Shown here: one piece after another, positions 47,050-59,847 of the stretch
Layout of the letters: every line of letters begins with the position of its first letter
How positions within the stretch are numbered: position 1 is the stretch's first letter
Source: Agapanthus africanus
Taxonomy: Eukaryota > Streptophyta > Magnoliopsida > Asparagales > Amaryllidaceae
Assembly: GCA_030015575.1 (NCBI GenBank)
Contig: CM057338.1
Location: 129,419,546-129,483,545 of the forward strand
Direction of reading: 5' to 3'
Length of the DNA stretch: 64,000 nt
Notes under the pieces: model-generated
The model's database searches: none
The model's input: only the letters and a program-made list of their open reading frames with translations
What the model was told of the DNA's origin: nothing
Program-made: the position numbers and the translations under genes

Positions 47050-49345
47050 TCTTGCAACTCAAGTTTTACAGGAAAAATATTGAAAAATTTCACAATTTTC
47101 GTTTGTTAATGCAAACAAAATATAGATAAACAAAGAAAATAGAAAAAAAATTACATTTTTGAAAAAATTCGTTATTTTCATATGCTATAGCACGTAATAT
47201 ATTAAAATTCCAAAGGAAAAAAATTAGAGATTTTTTAATATTTCACGATTTTCGTATGCTTACAGTACTGCGGGAAAAACAGAAAAGAAAATTTTATGAT
47301 TTTGTTGTGCATGTAAAACATTAAAAAATGAAGAAAGCGGACATTTGAAAATTTCAAGATTTTCATTTGCTATAAAGCAAACGGAAAAATTGAAAAACTG
47401 AAGAAACGTAAGATTCTTGATATTTTTGAAGGTTTTGCGAGTTTCGTATGATATAACAAGTAAAATATTGAAAAAACTAAAGAAAACATGAACTTTTTAG
47501 ATATTTTAAGATTTCAGGATTTTTCACGTGTTACAGCGTGCAAAATATTGGAAATTTAAACGTACAAAAAAGTTTGGGATTTCTTTAAAGTTTCGTGATT
47601 TTAGTACGTTTCCGGAGGTTTTCGATCAACTGGAATCCCCATCATTCTAACCAGATTTTTATGATGTGTTGTGTTAGGTTCTTAGTAGCAATCGACGATC
47701 TTTTTCTTCTTTTACTTCACATAGTTTTTTGTTTCTTTGATATCCGAAAGTTTTCCAAAAGATTGAGCAAGTAAAATTGAACAATCAAAAAAAAAAGAGA
47801 AGAAAATTCTGATTTTTTAAAAATTTCATGCTAACCAGCAACAGAAAGAGAGATTGCTTCCTTTTTCAGGTGCTATTACATGCAAATTAACGAGAAAGGA
47901 AGAAAACAAAAAATTTGAGGTTTTTAATTTTTTTTTGTAATTTTCATATGTTATATAATGCAAACTATTGAAAAATTAAAGAAAACGGAAAGTTTTTGAG
48001 ATTTCTAAAAATTTTGCGATTTTCGTTTGGCAAACAAAATATTGAAAAATCGAAGAAAACAGAAAAGTTATGGAATTTTGAAAATATTTTAATTTTCATG
48101 CTCTATAAAAAGCAAAATAAAACCAAAGAAAAGAGAATTTGTGATTTATGAAAATTTCATGATTTTCGTGTTCTTGATCTAGCAAATAAGTTGCTGTAAA
48201 ATTGAAGGGAAAAAAAAAGAGTTTTAAGAAATTTTGCAATTTTTTGTAAACGTAAGAAGTAAATTTTGAAAGACAAGAGAAAATAGAAAATTTTAATATT
48301 TTTGAATAGTTTACGGTCTTTGTATGCTATATATAGAAAGAAAATACTGAAAAACCGATTAAAGTAAAAAATATTGATTAAAATTTTGCGATTTTTCGTG
48401 TGCTATATGCAAAATAGAGAAAATAGAAAATTTTAATATTTTTGAAAAATTTACAATCTTTGTATGCTATATATAGCAAGAAAATACTGAAAACCCGATT
48501 AAAGTAAAAAATATTGATTAAATTTTTACGATTTTTCGTGTGCCAAAATATTGAAAACTTTTAAACAAAACAGAAAATTTTGAAAGTTTAAAAAATTTAT
48601 GATTTTCCTGTGCTAAATACTGAAAACCTAAGGGAAATAAAAAATCTTGGGATTTTAATATCGCGATTTTCGTATGCATAGCAAGCAAAATATTGAAAAA
48701 CTGAAGAGTAAACAAAATTTTGAGATTTTTGAAAATTTCACAATTTCACGTGCATTGATAAATTAAAGAAAACCGGAAGTTTTTGAGATATTCGAAAATT
48801 TCGTGATTTTCATGTGTTATAGCGAGCAAAATATTGAAAAAACCATAGTATGTAGAAAAGTCTGAGATTTTTGAAACTTACGGAATTTTTATTTGGCAGC
48901 GTGCAAAATATTATAAATTAAAAAAAATAATTTTGGAATTTTTTAAAATTTCACGGTTTTAAAATTTCACGACCGTAATGTGCTATAACATGCAAAATAT
49001 TAAAAAACCATAGCAAACAAAACTTATTTTGAGATTTTTGAAAATTTTGCGATCTTCGTGTTGCATATTATGAAAATATTAAAAAATCGAATAAAACAAA
49101 AATATTTTATTTTTGAAAATTTCATGATTTTTAACAAGCAAAATATTGAAAAATCGAAGAAATAAATTTTTTGACAATTTAAAACTTTCGACGTATCCAC
49201 AATGTGCAAAATGCTAAGGATTTGAAGAAAAACACATAAATTTTGCGATTCTCGTATGCCACAAGCAGCAAAATATTGAAAAACCGAAGAAAAAAGAACA
49301 TTTTGAGATTCTTAAAAATTTCACGATTTTCTTATGATTATTCTT
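47050..49345. repeat. Degenerate AT-rich minisatellite between convergent genes
   Basis: About 25-30 imperfect units of roughly 65-95 bp around gcaaaatattgaaaaaccga followed by agaaaaca.., ttgagatttttgaaaatttc and acgattttcgtatgctata. The word gcaaaatattgaaaaa or a close form recurs near 47463, 47958, 48034, 48689, 48827, 49137 and 49268. A longer unit of about 138 bp is duplicated at 48281-48403 and 48421-48541. No coding capacity. Confidence 0.85.
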
Positions 49346-49899
49346 GAAATTATGAGGTTGATACATATGAGATATTACAACTTACTAATCATAATAATAA
49401 ACTTTTAAATTAATATGATCATTCTTGACTTTGGACTTCATACCTGCACATCGCACATGCCTTAAGAGATGAAATTAGCTTGGCATAATCTTTAATTAAA
49501 AATCAATAGTTTTGTCATGGAAAATTAGGGTTCAGTCTTTAGCCTTGGCAATAAAATGTCATCATTCTTTGTAATAAAAACTTTGAAGGTAAATGTTGTG
49601 AGCAAATAGAACCACCAGATCTTTAATAACAGTGTCCCTCAGGGACCAGGATGATTGATAAAAACTATAACCCTACTAAATAAATCGCGTGTTTCATAGT
49701 AAACCTTTACACCACAAATCGGCTACTTTTACAACTGTTATAGACAAATCAACAGATTCAAGCATCCTTCAAATCAACTCGTATTTTGGATCATCGTCCC
49801 TCACAAACTCTAGCAATAAAAAACAGACAAGATATTCCGACCCTCTCAATTCTCCTCATCATAATCGAATACATACACATGAAACAACTCCAAAATAAT

Positions 49900-52800
49900 T
49901 TACATGATCTTAGTGCTATTCATCCTCACCCACCATTTCTTCTTCGCCTTATCTCTACTAGTGTCATCACTCGAAAGCTTGTTTATAATAACCTTAGTCT
50001 CTCTAAGCCGCACATTGTAATCCTTCTTCCAAACCTCAAACATCTGCTTCAACCTCCGAAGCTCTCTTTCAGGATCCAAGCTCGCCTCAGCTTGTCCCGA
50101 CTTCACTTCAACCAAAAACTTAGCATCATCATTAAATACTTGTATCCTTTGATTAAATTCCTCGGCTAATCTACTAACAACACTAAGGCTAGGGCTCATA
50201 CAACCATCAGGGGTTATTGGGGTTCTTGTACCGAATCTCTCTCTGTTTATTTCTCTTGAACTGTCCCAACTTTGTTCAACCGATGCATCGGATTTTCTGT
50301 CAGGTTCTTCAGTGGCGAGGCTTCTTTTTGCGATTGAAAGGCTTGATTGTAAGGATTGCATTTGTTTTTGCCAGACTTCTTCCATTGATTTCATTTTTTG
50401 CTCATACTCAAACCACCGGGTCTCGTATTGTTGGAGTTTCTGGTAGAGTATTTCATTTTCCTCTTCCTTTTTGGATAGTGCAGCCTCAGCCTTGAGGATT
50501 CTCCTTTGAAGCTCAGCTAGCACGGATGATTTGATCAGAACCTCGTCTGATTCGAGTCCCTGAATGAAAGTTGAAGGGTAAATTTAGTTCCTCGAGCTAA
50601 TAGAATAATAATAGGTGCCTATATACACTAAGATACCCTTTACTGCTGTTATTTTTCACTAAACCACCTTTAACCTTTTCTTTGAATCACTAGAAGCTTC
50701 CTTAGAGTGCTACATTTATGGATATTTTAGTGGGAAAACAACTCTGAAAACCAGAGTTTAAGGGATTTTCAATAATAAAAACTTTCAGGTATTTTGTTGA
50801 AAAGAAAAACATCAGTAGTTAAAGGCATATAACTTTACTACATCAGGAATAACAGTATTTATAACTGCAAGATATTTCAGAGGGCCTAACTTTATATGCT
50901 ATGTATCTGATACTTGTGGTCCATAGTTGCAGGATACAACAGCAAGCCTTTATCCCAAATAATTCCCAATCTTTTGGGGTTGGCTATATGATCCGTTTAT
51001 CCCGTTAAAGGCCGTCTCCTATGTTAAATTGACCAGTTCCATACCATTTCTAATTGCTTCTATTATCCATGTTTGTTTTGATCTACTATTGGTCTTTACT
51101 GGATAGTTGTTGGATGCTATTATGAATACATCAAAGACTGGTCACTAGAAGTTAATAATTTAATGGATGAATGACAGAATTCACAATTCAATTTATCTCA
51201 TAAATTTATTTATATAATTTGTTTAGTATCACAATGCAGGATGTACAAAATGGCTATTTGAATAACTATTAATTTCTAGCAACTTTTAGTGTCATGGTTT
51301 TTTTGAAAGAAAATCTTATAATATGAACCTTAGAGAGGTATTTGTGGGAGGTTTAAAATTAAATGATGATAATAAGTAATCATGTGATTAAATTGCATAA
51401 AAGTACCCATCAAATATCACTTGTCTTGCGGTAAGTACCATGAACAAATTCAGCAAGTATTGTGAACTACAATCCCTGACGGGATTCCTATCGAGGTTTG
51501 GAGATACTTAGGAGAAATAGGCTACCTGAGATTAAAGAAGATTTGAACAGAATGAGTTTAAGAAAAGTGGTTGGTCCTGACGGGATTCCTATCGAGATTT
51601 GAAGATACTTAAGAGAAATAGGCGTTAAATGGCTGACAGATCTGTTTAATAAGATTTGGTTGACAAACAAGATGCCAAATGAATGGAGGAAAAGTATTCT
51701 TGTACCTATCTACAAGAACAAGGGTGATATTCAAAATTGCTCAAACTACCGTGGAATAAAACCCATGTGTCACACCATGAAATTTTGGGAGAGAGTGATT
51801 AAACACAGGCTAAGAAAGGATATTAAGATAACAGAAAACCAGTTTGGGTTCATGCCTGGACGATCGACGACAGAGGCTATTCATTTGCTTCGTCAACTTG
51901 TCGAGCGTTTTCGAGAGAGGAGAAGAGATTTGCATATGATATTTATTGATTTAGAGAAAGCGTATGACAAGATATCTAAAAAGATATTATGGGGGCCAAT
52001 GATGAAGAAGGAGGTCCCCGTCAAGTAGATTGACATAATCAAGGATATGCACAATAGAGTAGTGGCAAATGTCAGAACTTGCGGCGGCCTAACGAGTGAT
52101 TTTCCGATTACAATTGGTTTACATCAAGGATCTGCATTAAGTCCATTTCTATTTACCATCATGATGGATGAGCTTACTAGAACTATCCAAGATGAGTTAC
52201 CTTGGTGTATGCCATTCGCTGATGATATTGTTCTAGTAAATAAGACGAAAGCAGGGGTTAATACCAAATTGGAATTATGGAGGCAAACATTGGAATCTCG
52301 GAGGTTCAGATTGAGCAGGTCCAAAACAGCATATATGCACTGCAAATTTAGTAAACAGAGAAGTCAAAACCATATTGGTATAACATTGGAAGGGCAAGAG
52401 ATATCACCGAGCGATCAGTTTAGATATTTAGATTCTACCATCCAAAAGGATGGGGAGATCGATAGTGATGTTAATCAAAAGATCCAAGCTGGTTGGTTGA
52501 AATGGAGGAGTGCAACAGAGATTTTGTGTGATCGTAACTTTTCATTAAAATTGAAAGGAAAGTTTTATCGGAGCGCTATTCGGCATGCCTTATTATATGG
52601 TACAGAATGCTGGGCTCCTAAGAAGTATCATACACAGAAGATGCACTTAGCGGAGATGCACATGCTTCGTTGGATGTGCGGTAACACTATAAAAGATAAG
52701 GTGCGAAATGAGGATATTCGTGCAAAAGTTGGTGTAGCACCTGTGGAGGAGAAGATGCGGGAAAACCGGCTAAGATAGTTTGGTCATGTGCGACGCAGAC

Positions 52801-55363
52801 CTATGAAAGCACCGGTTCGACGAATAGATACTCTCGATATGGGCGATGGCAAAAAGGCAAAAGGGCAAAAGGAAGACCGAAGAAAACATGGATGGAGGTG
52901 ATACGAAACAATATGGTTGCCAAAGGCCTCAATGAAAGTATATTGTTCGATAGGAGTGAGTGGAGGCGGAGGATTCATGTGCTGGACCTGGCGTGATTCT
53001 CATGTTGGTTCATGTAGCTTACCCCATATGCTTGGGATAAAAGGCTCGGTTGTTGTTGTTGTATTGTGAACTACAATCTCTGACTGAAAATAAATACCAT
53101 CAAGTATTGTGTCGTCTGCAAACGTTAAGATTACCTGCTATATCACAATATCAAGTTTTGACCATTTTACCCACTCCTTATTATTTCCTCTTTCCTCCCG
53201 CCCCCGCCCCCGCCCCCGCCCCCGCCCTCGCCCCTATCCCTTCTCTCTCCAGCAACACTGGACATCCTGACTATCTTCCTTATCTCATCATTTTAGAATC
53301 TTTGAACCACTAAATCCCCAAACCAGCTAATCTTTAAATCTCCAAATCCCTAAATCCCAGACCTTCATAGCCCTAAGTCCCCAAATCCCTAAATTTCCAA
53401 TCCCTAAATCCCAAGATCTCAAAATTTCTAAACCCCAAAATCTTTAAATCACCATATTTCGAGATCCCTATCCTCCAAATCTTTAAATCACTAAATCCCA
53501 AATCTTTATATATCTAAACCCACAAATTTCAAAATTCCTAACCTTCAAAATTTTACATGCCTATCCAAAAAAAAATCACTTAATCTCTAAAAACTTGATC
53601 TTTAACTCCATTTGTCTTTTTTTTCTACTTTCTACACTCATCATCGATCTTCAACTTGCCGCTGCCCGCTCCTTCCTTGCTCCTCCAACCTTCAATCATG
53701 TTTTGATTACTTATTTTTATGTAAATTTTAGTTTGTAACCAACTTCTTTTTTTGTTATTTATTGCATTCTTTAAGAAGAAAGGTTACAACAAAGAGAAGG
53801 GTAAACTGCCCAGTTATAACAAACTGATGTTTTGCACATGCAATGCACGTTTGTATTTATTTTATTCACTTTCTATTATTTCCCCTTCTTCATATTCATA
53901 ACCATTTTTGTTGGACTCCATAATTTGTTTTAGATAGAATTTTGGCTCCATAAAGCTATTTTATTAATGTTGTAGAAAACTCTATATATGAACATTTTGG
54001 CTCCAATTTTTTTGTTTTAATTTGAATTTGAAAAGTTGGCGAGAGAGTTGTATTTATTATAGTTTGTCTTATTATGGTGGACATGGCATCTCCTAATTCA
54101 TTATAAATGACAACATTTTTTCTCTATTTTTCTTGTATTTCTAAAAAAAGATGGACACAAGAAAGCTACAAAATTATTTGGCATCTCAAAGAGTTGCCAT
54201 TATAATAGTAAAGATTTAATGCTAAATGTTATGTCCAATAACAGTTGTTTGTGGCACTTTTCTCAGAAAAACGGAAAGAAGATGAATACTTTAATGCAAT
54301 TTAGCTTTAAATATAAACAAGATATATAAGTTGTGTTGAGAATAACGGGAGGGTAACATAATCCTTCACTATCACCAAATGCTTATATCAAGGCTCAAAT
54401 AAGTCCATCTCTTGAACTTGAAACCGCGTGTGCAAATTAGTGCACATAACCAATTATTCGGCCACTTAAGCAGAAGCGACACAAGACAGCTTTGCTTTTC
54501 ACCAAGCGGTTGAATTAAGAAAGTTGTGTTTATGCGGGTTGGGCTGCTTAGGCGCCTGCTTAAGCAGAGGCTATGCAGTGTAACCTGCCTAGGCGGCCGA
54601 ACCTGCTTAATTATTTGACATTTTTATTGCAAATGGTCGGAGCTTCATTTGATATTACCGTTGACCAAGGCATTTCCTACACTAGATCTCATATAAACTG
54701 ACATAGACAAGTGAAATAATGATGACAATTACCTTCTTGCCATTGCGTGCCCTGAATGAGTCTAGTAAAGCGACATCTCCAGAACACCTCCGGACAAGCC
54801 ATCCACGAATTGCTGCAATAGAAATAAAAGATAAGCCAGAGATTATGTTCCAGTTTACATTATTTTCAGAAAAACGCCTCATAAGAAGAAAAAAATATAA
54901 CAATATAAATCAGAAAAAATCATACCAGACTGTATAACTACTGAAGCACTGCGGGTATTCACAAAGTTATTCCTAACAATCCTGTATTTTATATTTCTTT
55001 GCAACATTATTGCAGCCCTATGTCTCTGCACCATGCTGGAGTACATTTGTCTTGTCTTCTCACCACGAATGACTGAAAATCATAGATGTAGAATTACTCA
55101 TTTAAACAGAATAATTATTGGCAAAATGATTAAAATCAACAATGAACTTACAACCAACCAACCTCTTGCACAAATAATTGTGTAGCACTAATATGACATT
55201 GTAAAGAGAGTTATAGGGGGGGGGGGGACATACATGATTGTAATGTTATAATTCCTTTCATCCGCTCCTTCACATAACGGCGAGCTTGATGGCCTCTGAA
55301 GCAACTTTGAACCCTTAATATCCCATGGAGAGTACGATTTCTGGTATCTTCAAGTGAACCAAT
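49900..55363 (-). CDS. Class VIII myosin, 3' part of gene (neck and tail exons)
   Basis: Plant-specific unconventional myosin, an actin motor of plasma membrane, plasmodesmata and endocytosis. Four exons on the reverse strand, all GT..AG with matching phases: 55363-55234, 55072-54926, 54812-54733, 50559-49900 (1017 bases, 338 residues and a stop). The first begins IGSLEDTRNRTLHGILRVQS, directly after the motor domain, followed by IQ-type motifs (FRGHQARRYVKERMKG, LQSFIRGEKTRQ, VVIQSAIRGWLVRRCSGD). The long last exon carries LAELQRRILKAEAALSKKEE, a coiled coil, then the class VIII tail (LSVVSRLAEEFNQRIQVF, FLVEVKSGQAEASLDPEREL, RRLKQMFEVWKKDYNVRLRE) and a basic end. All parts are intact. The intron before the last exon (4.17 kb) holds a LINE. 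The motor exons should lie right of a Copia element that fills the next intron, outside the window. I cannot assign the paralogue. Confidence 0.93.
51457..53084 (+). mobile_element. RTE-type LINE with RT domain, 24-bp target duplication
   Basis: The insertion (51481-53060) is flanked by gtattgtgaactacaatc plus cctgac (51457-51480) and the same with one change (53061-53084). It encodes RT: FGFMPGRSTTEAIHLLRQLV, then DLHMIFIDLEKAYDKI (51660-52028), then LHQGSALSPFLFTIMMDELT and MPFADDIVLV (52047-52778), then the C-terminal part seen in the other copy. The frame changes between 52028 and 52047 and a TAG near 52777 replaces a tryptophan codon, so it is dead. The endonuclease part is missing (5' truncation). 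A (ttg)n tail ends it. It lies antisense in a myosin intron. Confidence 0.92.
53194..53235 (+). repeat. (CCCCCG)n microsatellite
   Basis: About six near-perfect hexamer units of cccccg in the myosin intron just after the LINE. Confidence 0.9.
53300..53570 (+). repeat. Degenerate telomere-like CCCTAAATC array
   Basis: Recurring ccctaaatccc, ccccaaatccctaaat and tctttaaatc words with strong C-over-G bias. The core ccctaaa equals the plant telomere unit, but spacing is irregular (8-15 bp), so a true interstitial telomere is not shown. Confidence 0.55.
53823..54215. repeat. Interspersed repeat, class unresolved (copy 2)
   Basis: Shares start (tgttttgcacatgcaatgca), middle (atggtggacatggcatctcc) and end (gagttgccattataatagta) with the copy at 40348-40803 in the NRPB12 intron. 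Confidence 0.5.
55216..55227 (+). repeat. G12 tract beside a myosin splice donor
   Basis: On the transcribed (reverse) strand this is C12 starting six bases after the donor gt at 55233 (gtatgt then C12). Confidence 0.9.
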
Positions 55364-55477
55364 CTAACGATAGACAAGGTATAGTACATTTTAGAACAAG
55401 ATTATTTGACAAGATATTCAAAGAACTAGAAATGTCAGTTATGCCATGCAAAAATGAAGTGACATCTATTACCAATC

Positions 55478-56130
55478 TGTTGCGTATGCGAGACAATCAC
55501 AAATCAAACACACAATTGATAGCAAGAAGAAAATCAAACCACAGGCAAGATAGATATATGAATACTAACCACACAAAAAAATAGACGTAGGCGAAACTTT
55601 ATTAATCAAAATCCGGAGGAGTACCAATGGATGGAGAATACAAATCCCTCTCGAACCCTAGTTCTTTCACAATTATCAATGGATTCTCTCTAATTAACAA
55701 AAGGCATCAGAATCTAAAATAATCATATATATAGCATACAAAATATTTCCTCAAAAAACTAATTCCTCAAAAAACTAATCCTAACTAAGGAAATATCCGA
55801 CCCAGATACATGGCAGACGTCTACTGAAGGAATCGGCAGACGTCTAGTATTTAGTCACGAACTAACAGAGCGTAAACCAGACTTCTGAACAAAAGATGGC
55901 TAGATGTCTGGATTTGTCTCCCAAAAGAATAGAGCGTTTGACTTCTGAACCTCATCGTAGCAAACGTCTGCCCAAAGTGAGCTCGTGCATACAGAACAAA
56001 GGCAGATGTCTGGCGTTAAGACTGTGAGATATTTGACCTGTAGATGATATCAAATCTCCATGTAGGTTCGTGATAACTCTGGATCTTCGATTAAGAAATC
56101 TTAGGGATCGAATGTGAGGCGCATCTAATA
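55478..56130 (-). mobile_element. 3' LTR of the Copia element
   Basis: Reverse strand ends ..tctcgcatacgcaaca; a ggagattt-like purine stretch abuts its start near 56131. Within it the reverse strand has attaataaagtttcgcctac, the usual polyadenylation and R-region wording of Copia LTRs. About 650 bp. The exact start is less sure than the end. Confidence 0.65.
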
Positions 56131-56213
56131 AATCTCCACGTTACCTTGCATTCCACAAACTACTCCATCAAAATAATAACAGCACCACCTTCACCACAAA
56201 ACCCCTAAAGGGC

Positions 56214-56709
56214 TCAATAATTGTTGCGACGCACTCCAATTAAATTCAAGCAATACTCGAACCTAACTGAAAGAGATTTCGTCAACATGTCGGCCGGATT
56301 GTCCGTTGTGTCAACCTTCTTCACCACAATCTCTTCTTTTTCAACGATCTCCTGCATAAACCAGTGTCGTACCTCGATGTGCTTCGTCCTCTCATGATGC
56401 ATCTGATCTTTCGACAAGTGAATAGCGCTTTGGCTATCATAGTAGACTATTATGGTATCATTTTGAATATCAAGTTCTGAAAATAGTCCCTTCAACCAGA
56501 TCACCACCTTAACGGCCGCAATAACGACCATATACTCTGCCTCCGTCGTAAATAACACTATCGTAGGCTGCAAAGAAGCACACCAACTAATGACGGATTC
56601 TTCCAAAGAGAATACATAACCGGTGATCGATCTACGTTTGTCAAGATCACCTGCATAATCAGAGTCGCTGAATCCAGTTAAATCGTCGTCATTCCATCTA
56701 AACACCAAC
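56214..56709 (-). pseudogene. RNase H region of the Copia element
   Basis: Reverse frame reads LTGFSDSDYAGDLDKRRSIT, then SWCASLQPTIVLFTTEAEYM, then NPADMLTKSLSVRFEYCLNL: the Copia RNase H with its usual DSDYAGD start and end. Borders the solo LTR at 56715. Confidence 0.9.
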
Positions 56710-56714
56710 CCCAC

Positions 56715-59584
56715 TGTTCCCGCCAAAATTTTCGGCCAAAAGCTATTTGTTTCCTTATAACCCTTATAAAAAAAGGAGAAAAAAAGAGGAAAAGAATTCA
56801 CGATTGGACATCACGTGTTAAACAGGCCTCAAGTGTAAAACGCGTGAGCGCTCATATGCAAAGCATATGGGCGCTGAACATAAATAACCAAAAGCCAAAC
56901 ATGCCTCACGTGTTAATACACGTTAGCGCTCATATGCAAAGCATATAGGCGTTGAAAACACATAATTAAGGGCCAAACAGGCCTCGCGTGTAAAACATGT
57001 GAGTGCTCAACATAAATCACCAATGGCCAAAAAGGCCTCACGTGTTGAACACGTGAGCGCTCATATGCTCATATGAACGCTGAAAATAAACAAGCTAAAA
57101 CCCACACTAGGGGTCACGTGTTAAACACGTAAGTTCTCTTGCCGTTCACATGCAAGGCATGTGAGCGCCCCAATTTGAAATGCTCCTATCAAATTCTAGA
57201 ATTAAATTCTATTTGGGAAATATTTTCCTGATATTTCTCAAACTAGAAAGATTTTCTCTGTTAAACAGAGTACCCTTGGATCAAAAATCCAACGGTGATC
57301 ATCTAGTAGAATAAAATTCTATCATAGGAAAATATTTTCCTAATTTTATTAAACTAATAAGATATTCACATGACAAGAATAAAATTCTATGTTAACAAGA
57401 TATCCATATTAAGAAATATATTTCTGATCTTATTAAACTAAAAAGATATGATAGAATAAAATTCTAATCTTATTAAAACTAACAAAATATTCATAATCTT
57501 GTTAAACAAACAAGAAATCTTTTCTGTTAAACAGAGAGCCTTTGGATTAAAAATCCAACGGTGAATAAAATTCACCGATTGATTTAAAAGATCATGGAAT
57601 CAATCATAATCTCTCAATAAGAGATTTTCTCAACAAATTGATTTTTTCCTACTCCTATAAATAGGAGCAAGGAAATTAAATCAAAAAGAGGAGAGGGACC
57701 CCATAAACTTTGAGAGAAAAAAAGAAAAGAAAGGAGAATTCAATTCTCTAGAGGAAGAAAATCCCCTTCTTAAACAAAAATCCTAGGTAAGAAGAAAGTA
57801 CAGAGAATTTAATTCTCAAACTAAGAGTTTAACTCTTTAAAAAGAACTTAGTTCTTCCTCTGGTTGAAGTCTGCAAAAGCAGATCTTCCCACAAGTTGAG
57901 AATTTAATTCTCATCGGGAAGATTCTGTTATGCAGATTCAAAACTTAAGGGAAAGAACTAAGTTCCAAGAATTTAATTCTTCCAAAAGGATATAGGAATT
58001 TAATTCCTCTGATAAAACTAGGGTTTAACCCTGCAAAAGAATTTAATTCTTATAAAACAAGAGACCTAAAAATTCTCAAAACTCATATTAAAACCACTGT
58101 GCATGTAAAAGAAAAGATTGGGAATTCATTAGTGTTCGACGTTATAACAAAAAGGCTCACATGTTCTCACATGAGCGCCTCTGAGGAAAAAAAAGGAAGG
58201 ACGGATTGAATCACGTACTCCCACGTGACTTCCAAATAGTTGCTTGACACTTATATAGAAAGGGGAACATTCCAAAGACAGCGCTCACATTTTAAGCACC
58301 TCACGTGTTCGCACATGAGTATCATATGAGCTAAGTGCTTAGCACTTATAAAAGGAAGAGAGAATAAACCCAAGAAGCAGTGCCCAACTCTGGGACGCCT
58401 CACGTGTCTATACGTGATGGCCATAAGACTCAAATGTTTAATACTTGGATATATAGACGGGGATTTGAACCTAAGGGCACAGCACCAAAATTTAGGTGTC
58501 TCACGCGCCACACGTGAGCGTCCCAAGTTTCAGTGTTTAACACTGCTTTAAAGACTCGCGTGAGAGCACGTGAGCACCGAGTATATATTAGTGTTAAACA
58601 CTATAAGAAGCCAATTTCAGCCCCAAATTGGCTAAATCTTCCTGAGATTAAAATATTTTGGATCTCCAAATAGACAGTCTCTATGCCTATGACTCCCCAA
58701 ATTAATTCACCAAAACGATGTCCATCACACATTTCCTAAGTTAATCCCAGTCTTTCGAAAATGACTAATGATTCTTAAATGATCCACCATGATCTCTTCC
58801 CTCAATTTGGAATTTGGTTCAAGAGTACATCTCTCCACACCTCCGATATGTGTCGTAATTCTTCAACGTTTTCAGAGAGGTGGAGGGTCCCGACAACCAA
58901 CAACTCTTGGGTGCACCCCCAAATCGATGAGCGCATCCCACTGTGGACCGAAACGTTCTTAAACTAATAATGAACCGTAATGTTCTTAAACTAATGATGG
59001 ACTGTAACGTTCTTAAACTAAAATAATAGTGCCCAAACGCTCTTTTGTTGGGTCTGAATGATCCCAAAATCCTATTGAGTAAATCTTAGTCTAAAATCAG
59101 ACTAACGTATTCTCAACAAACATTTAAGTTGTTCTTAATCTTAAATGAGATTAACGATCCTTAAATCAAACCAAACCCAAATCTAAGAATATACGGATTT
59201 GGACTAATCTACGTACTACGGACGACAACATAAATTAGTCTCCGTATACAATCCACGAGCAACCAAAAATAAAACAAACACACACGACACGAAGTAACCT
59301 TCTGGAGGATGAGAAAGTGGTTACCGCGATGCGGTAACGTAATTAACTGTAAGGGCTTGTGCCTGCAGGGAAGAGCGTCCCCACAATCAAAAACCCCTCG
59401 CAAACGAAGGGGAATCTGACGAAGTCTGCTACAACTTCCGCATCCGTCCAAACCTCCGATACACGGTGCCATAAATCAACTTGGTATTTTCGGAGAGGTG
59501 GACGGATAAATCCAAATAGTATCTGCCCCCAAAATTCAGGCAAGACGACATATACGGTTTCGTCTCTGTTTTCGGCGGTAAACA
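56715..59584 (+). mobile_element. Solo Tat-type LTR (LTR g) in the Copia RNase H region
   Basis: From tgttcccgccaaaatttt to ..ggcggtaaaca, 2870 bp, with an imperfect target duplication (cccac, 56710-56714; ccgac, 59585-59589). Sister of the solo LTR at 33927-36815 over its full length. TATA at 57656-57663. Micro-hairpins, CACGTG units and reduced GGAC-type dyads (58940-59030) are all present. Confidence 0.87.
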
Positions 59585-59589
59585 CCGAC

Positions 59590-59830
59590 GTCAGACATAC
59601 CTCGAAGGTATCGTAATATCCATTTCACCGCCTGCCAATGGATTTTGCCAGGAGATGCCATATATCGACTAACACTAACATGTGAAATGTCGGGTCGTAT
59701 ACAAACTATGGCATACATAACATTACCCACTGTACTCGCATATGGAACATTCGACATACATCTAATTTCATCCTTTGTTTGCGGTGATGAATGAGCTGAA
59801 AGTTTAAAATGAACTGCCAATGACATATTT
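59590..59830 (-). pseudogene. RT tail and connection region of the Copia element
   Basis: Reverse frame reads MSNVPYASTVGNVMYAIVCI, then RPDISHVSVSRYMASPGKIH, then WQAVKWILRYLRGMSDVG, the well-known segment between Copia RT and RNase H. Lies between the two solo LTRs. Confidence 0.9.
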
Positions 59831-59847
59831 ACAGATTTAGTGTCTGT

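Noticed and set aside
50217-50495. Forward 92-codon frame
   Set aside because: Shadow of the last myosin exon on the other strand.
53300-53570. True interstitial telomere
   Set aside because: Only the core ccctaaa word recurs, at irregular spacing, with no run of perfect units.
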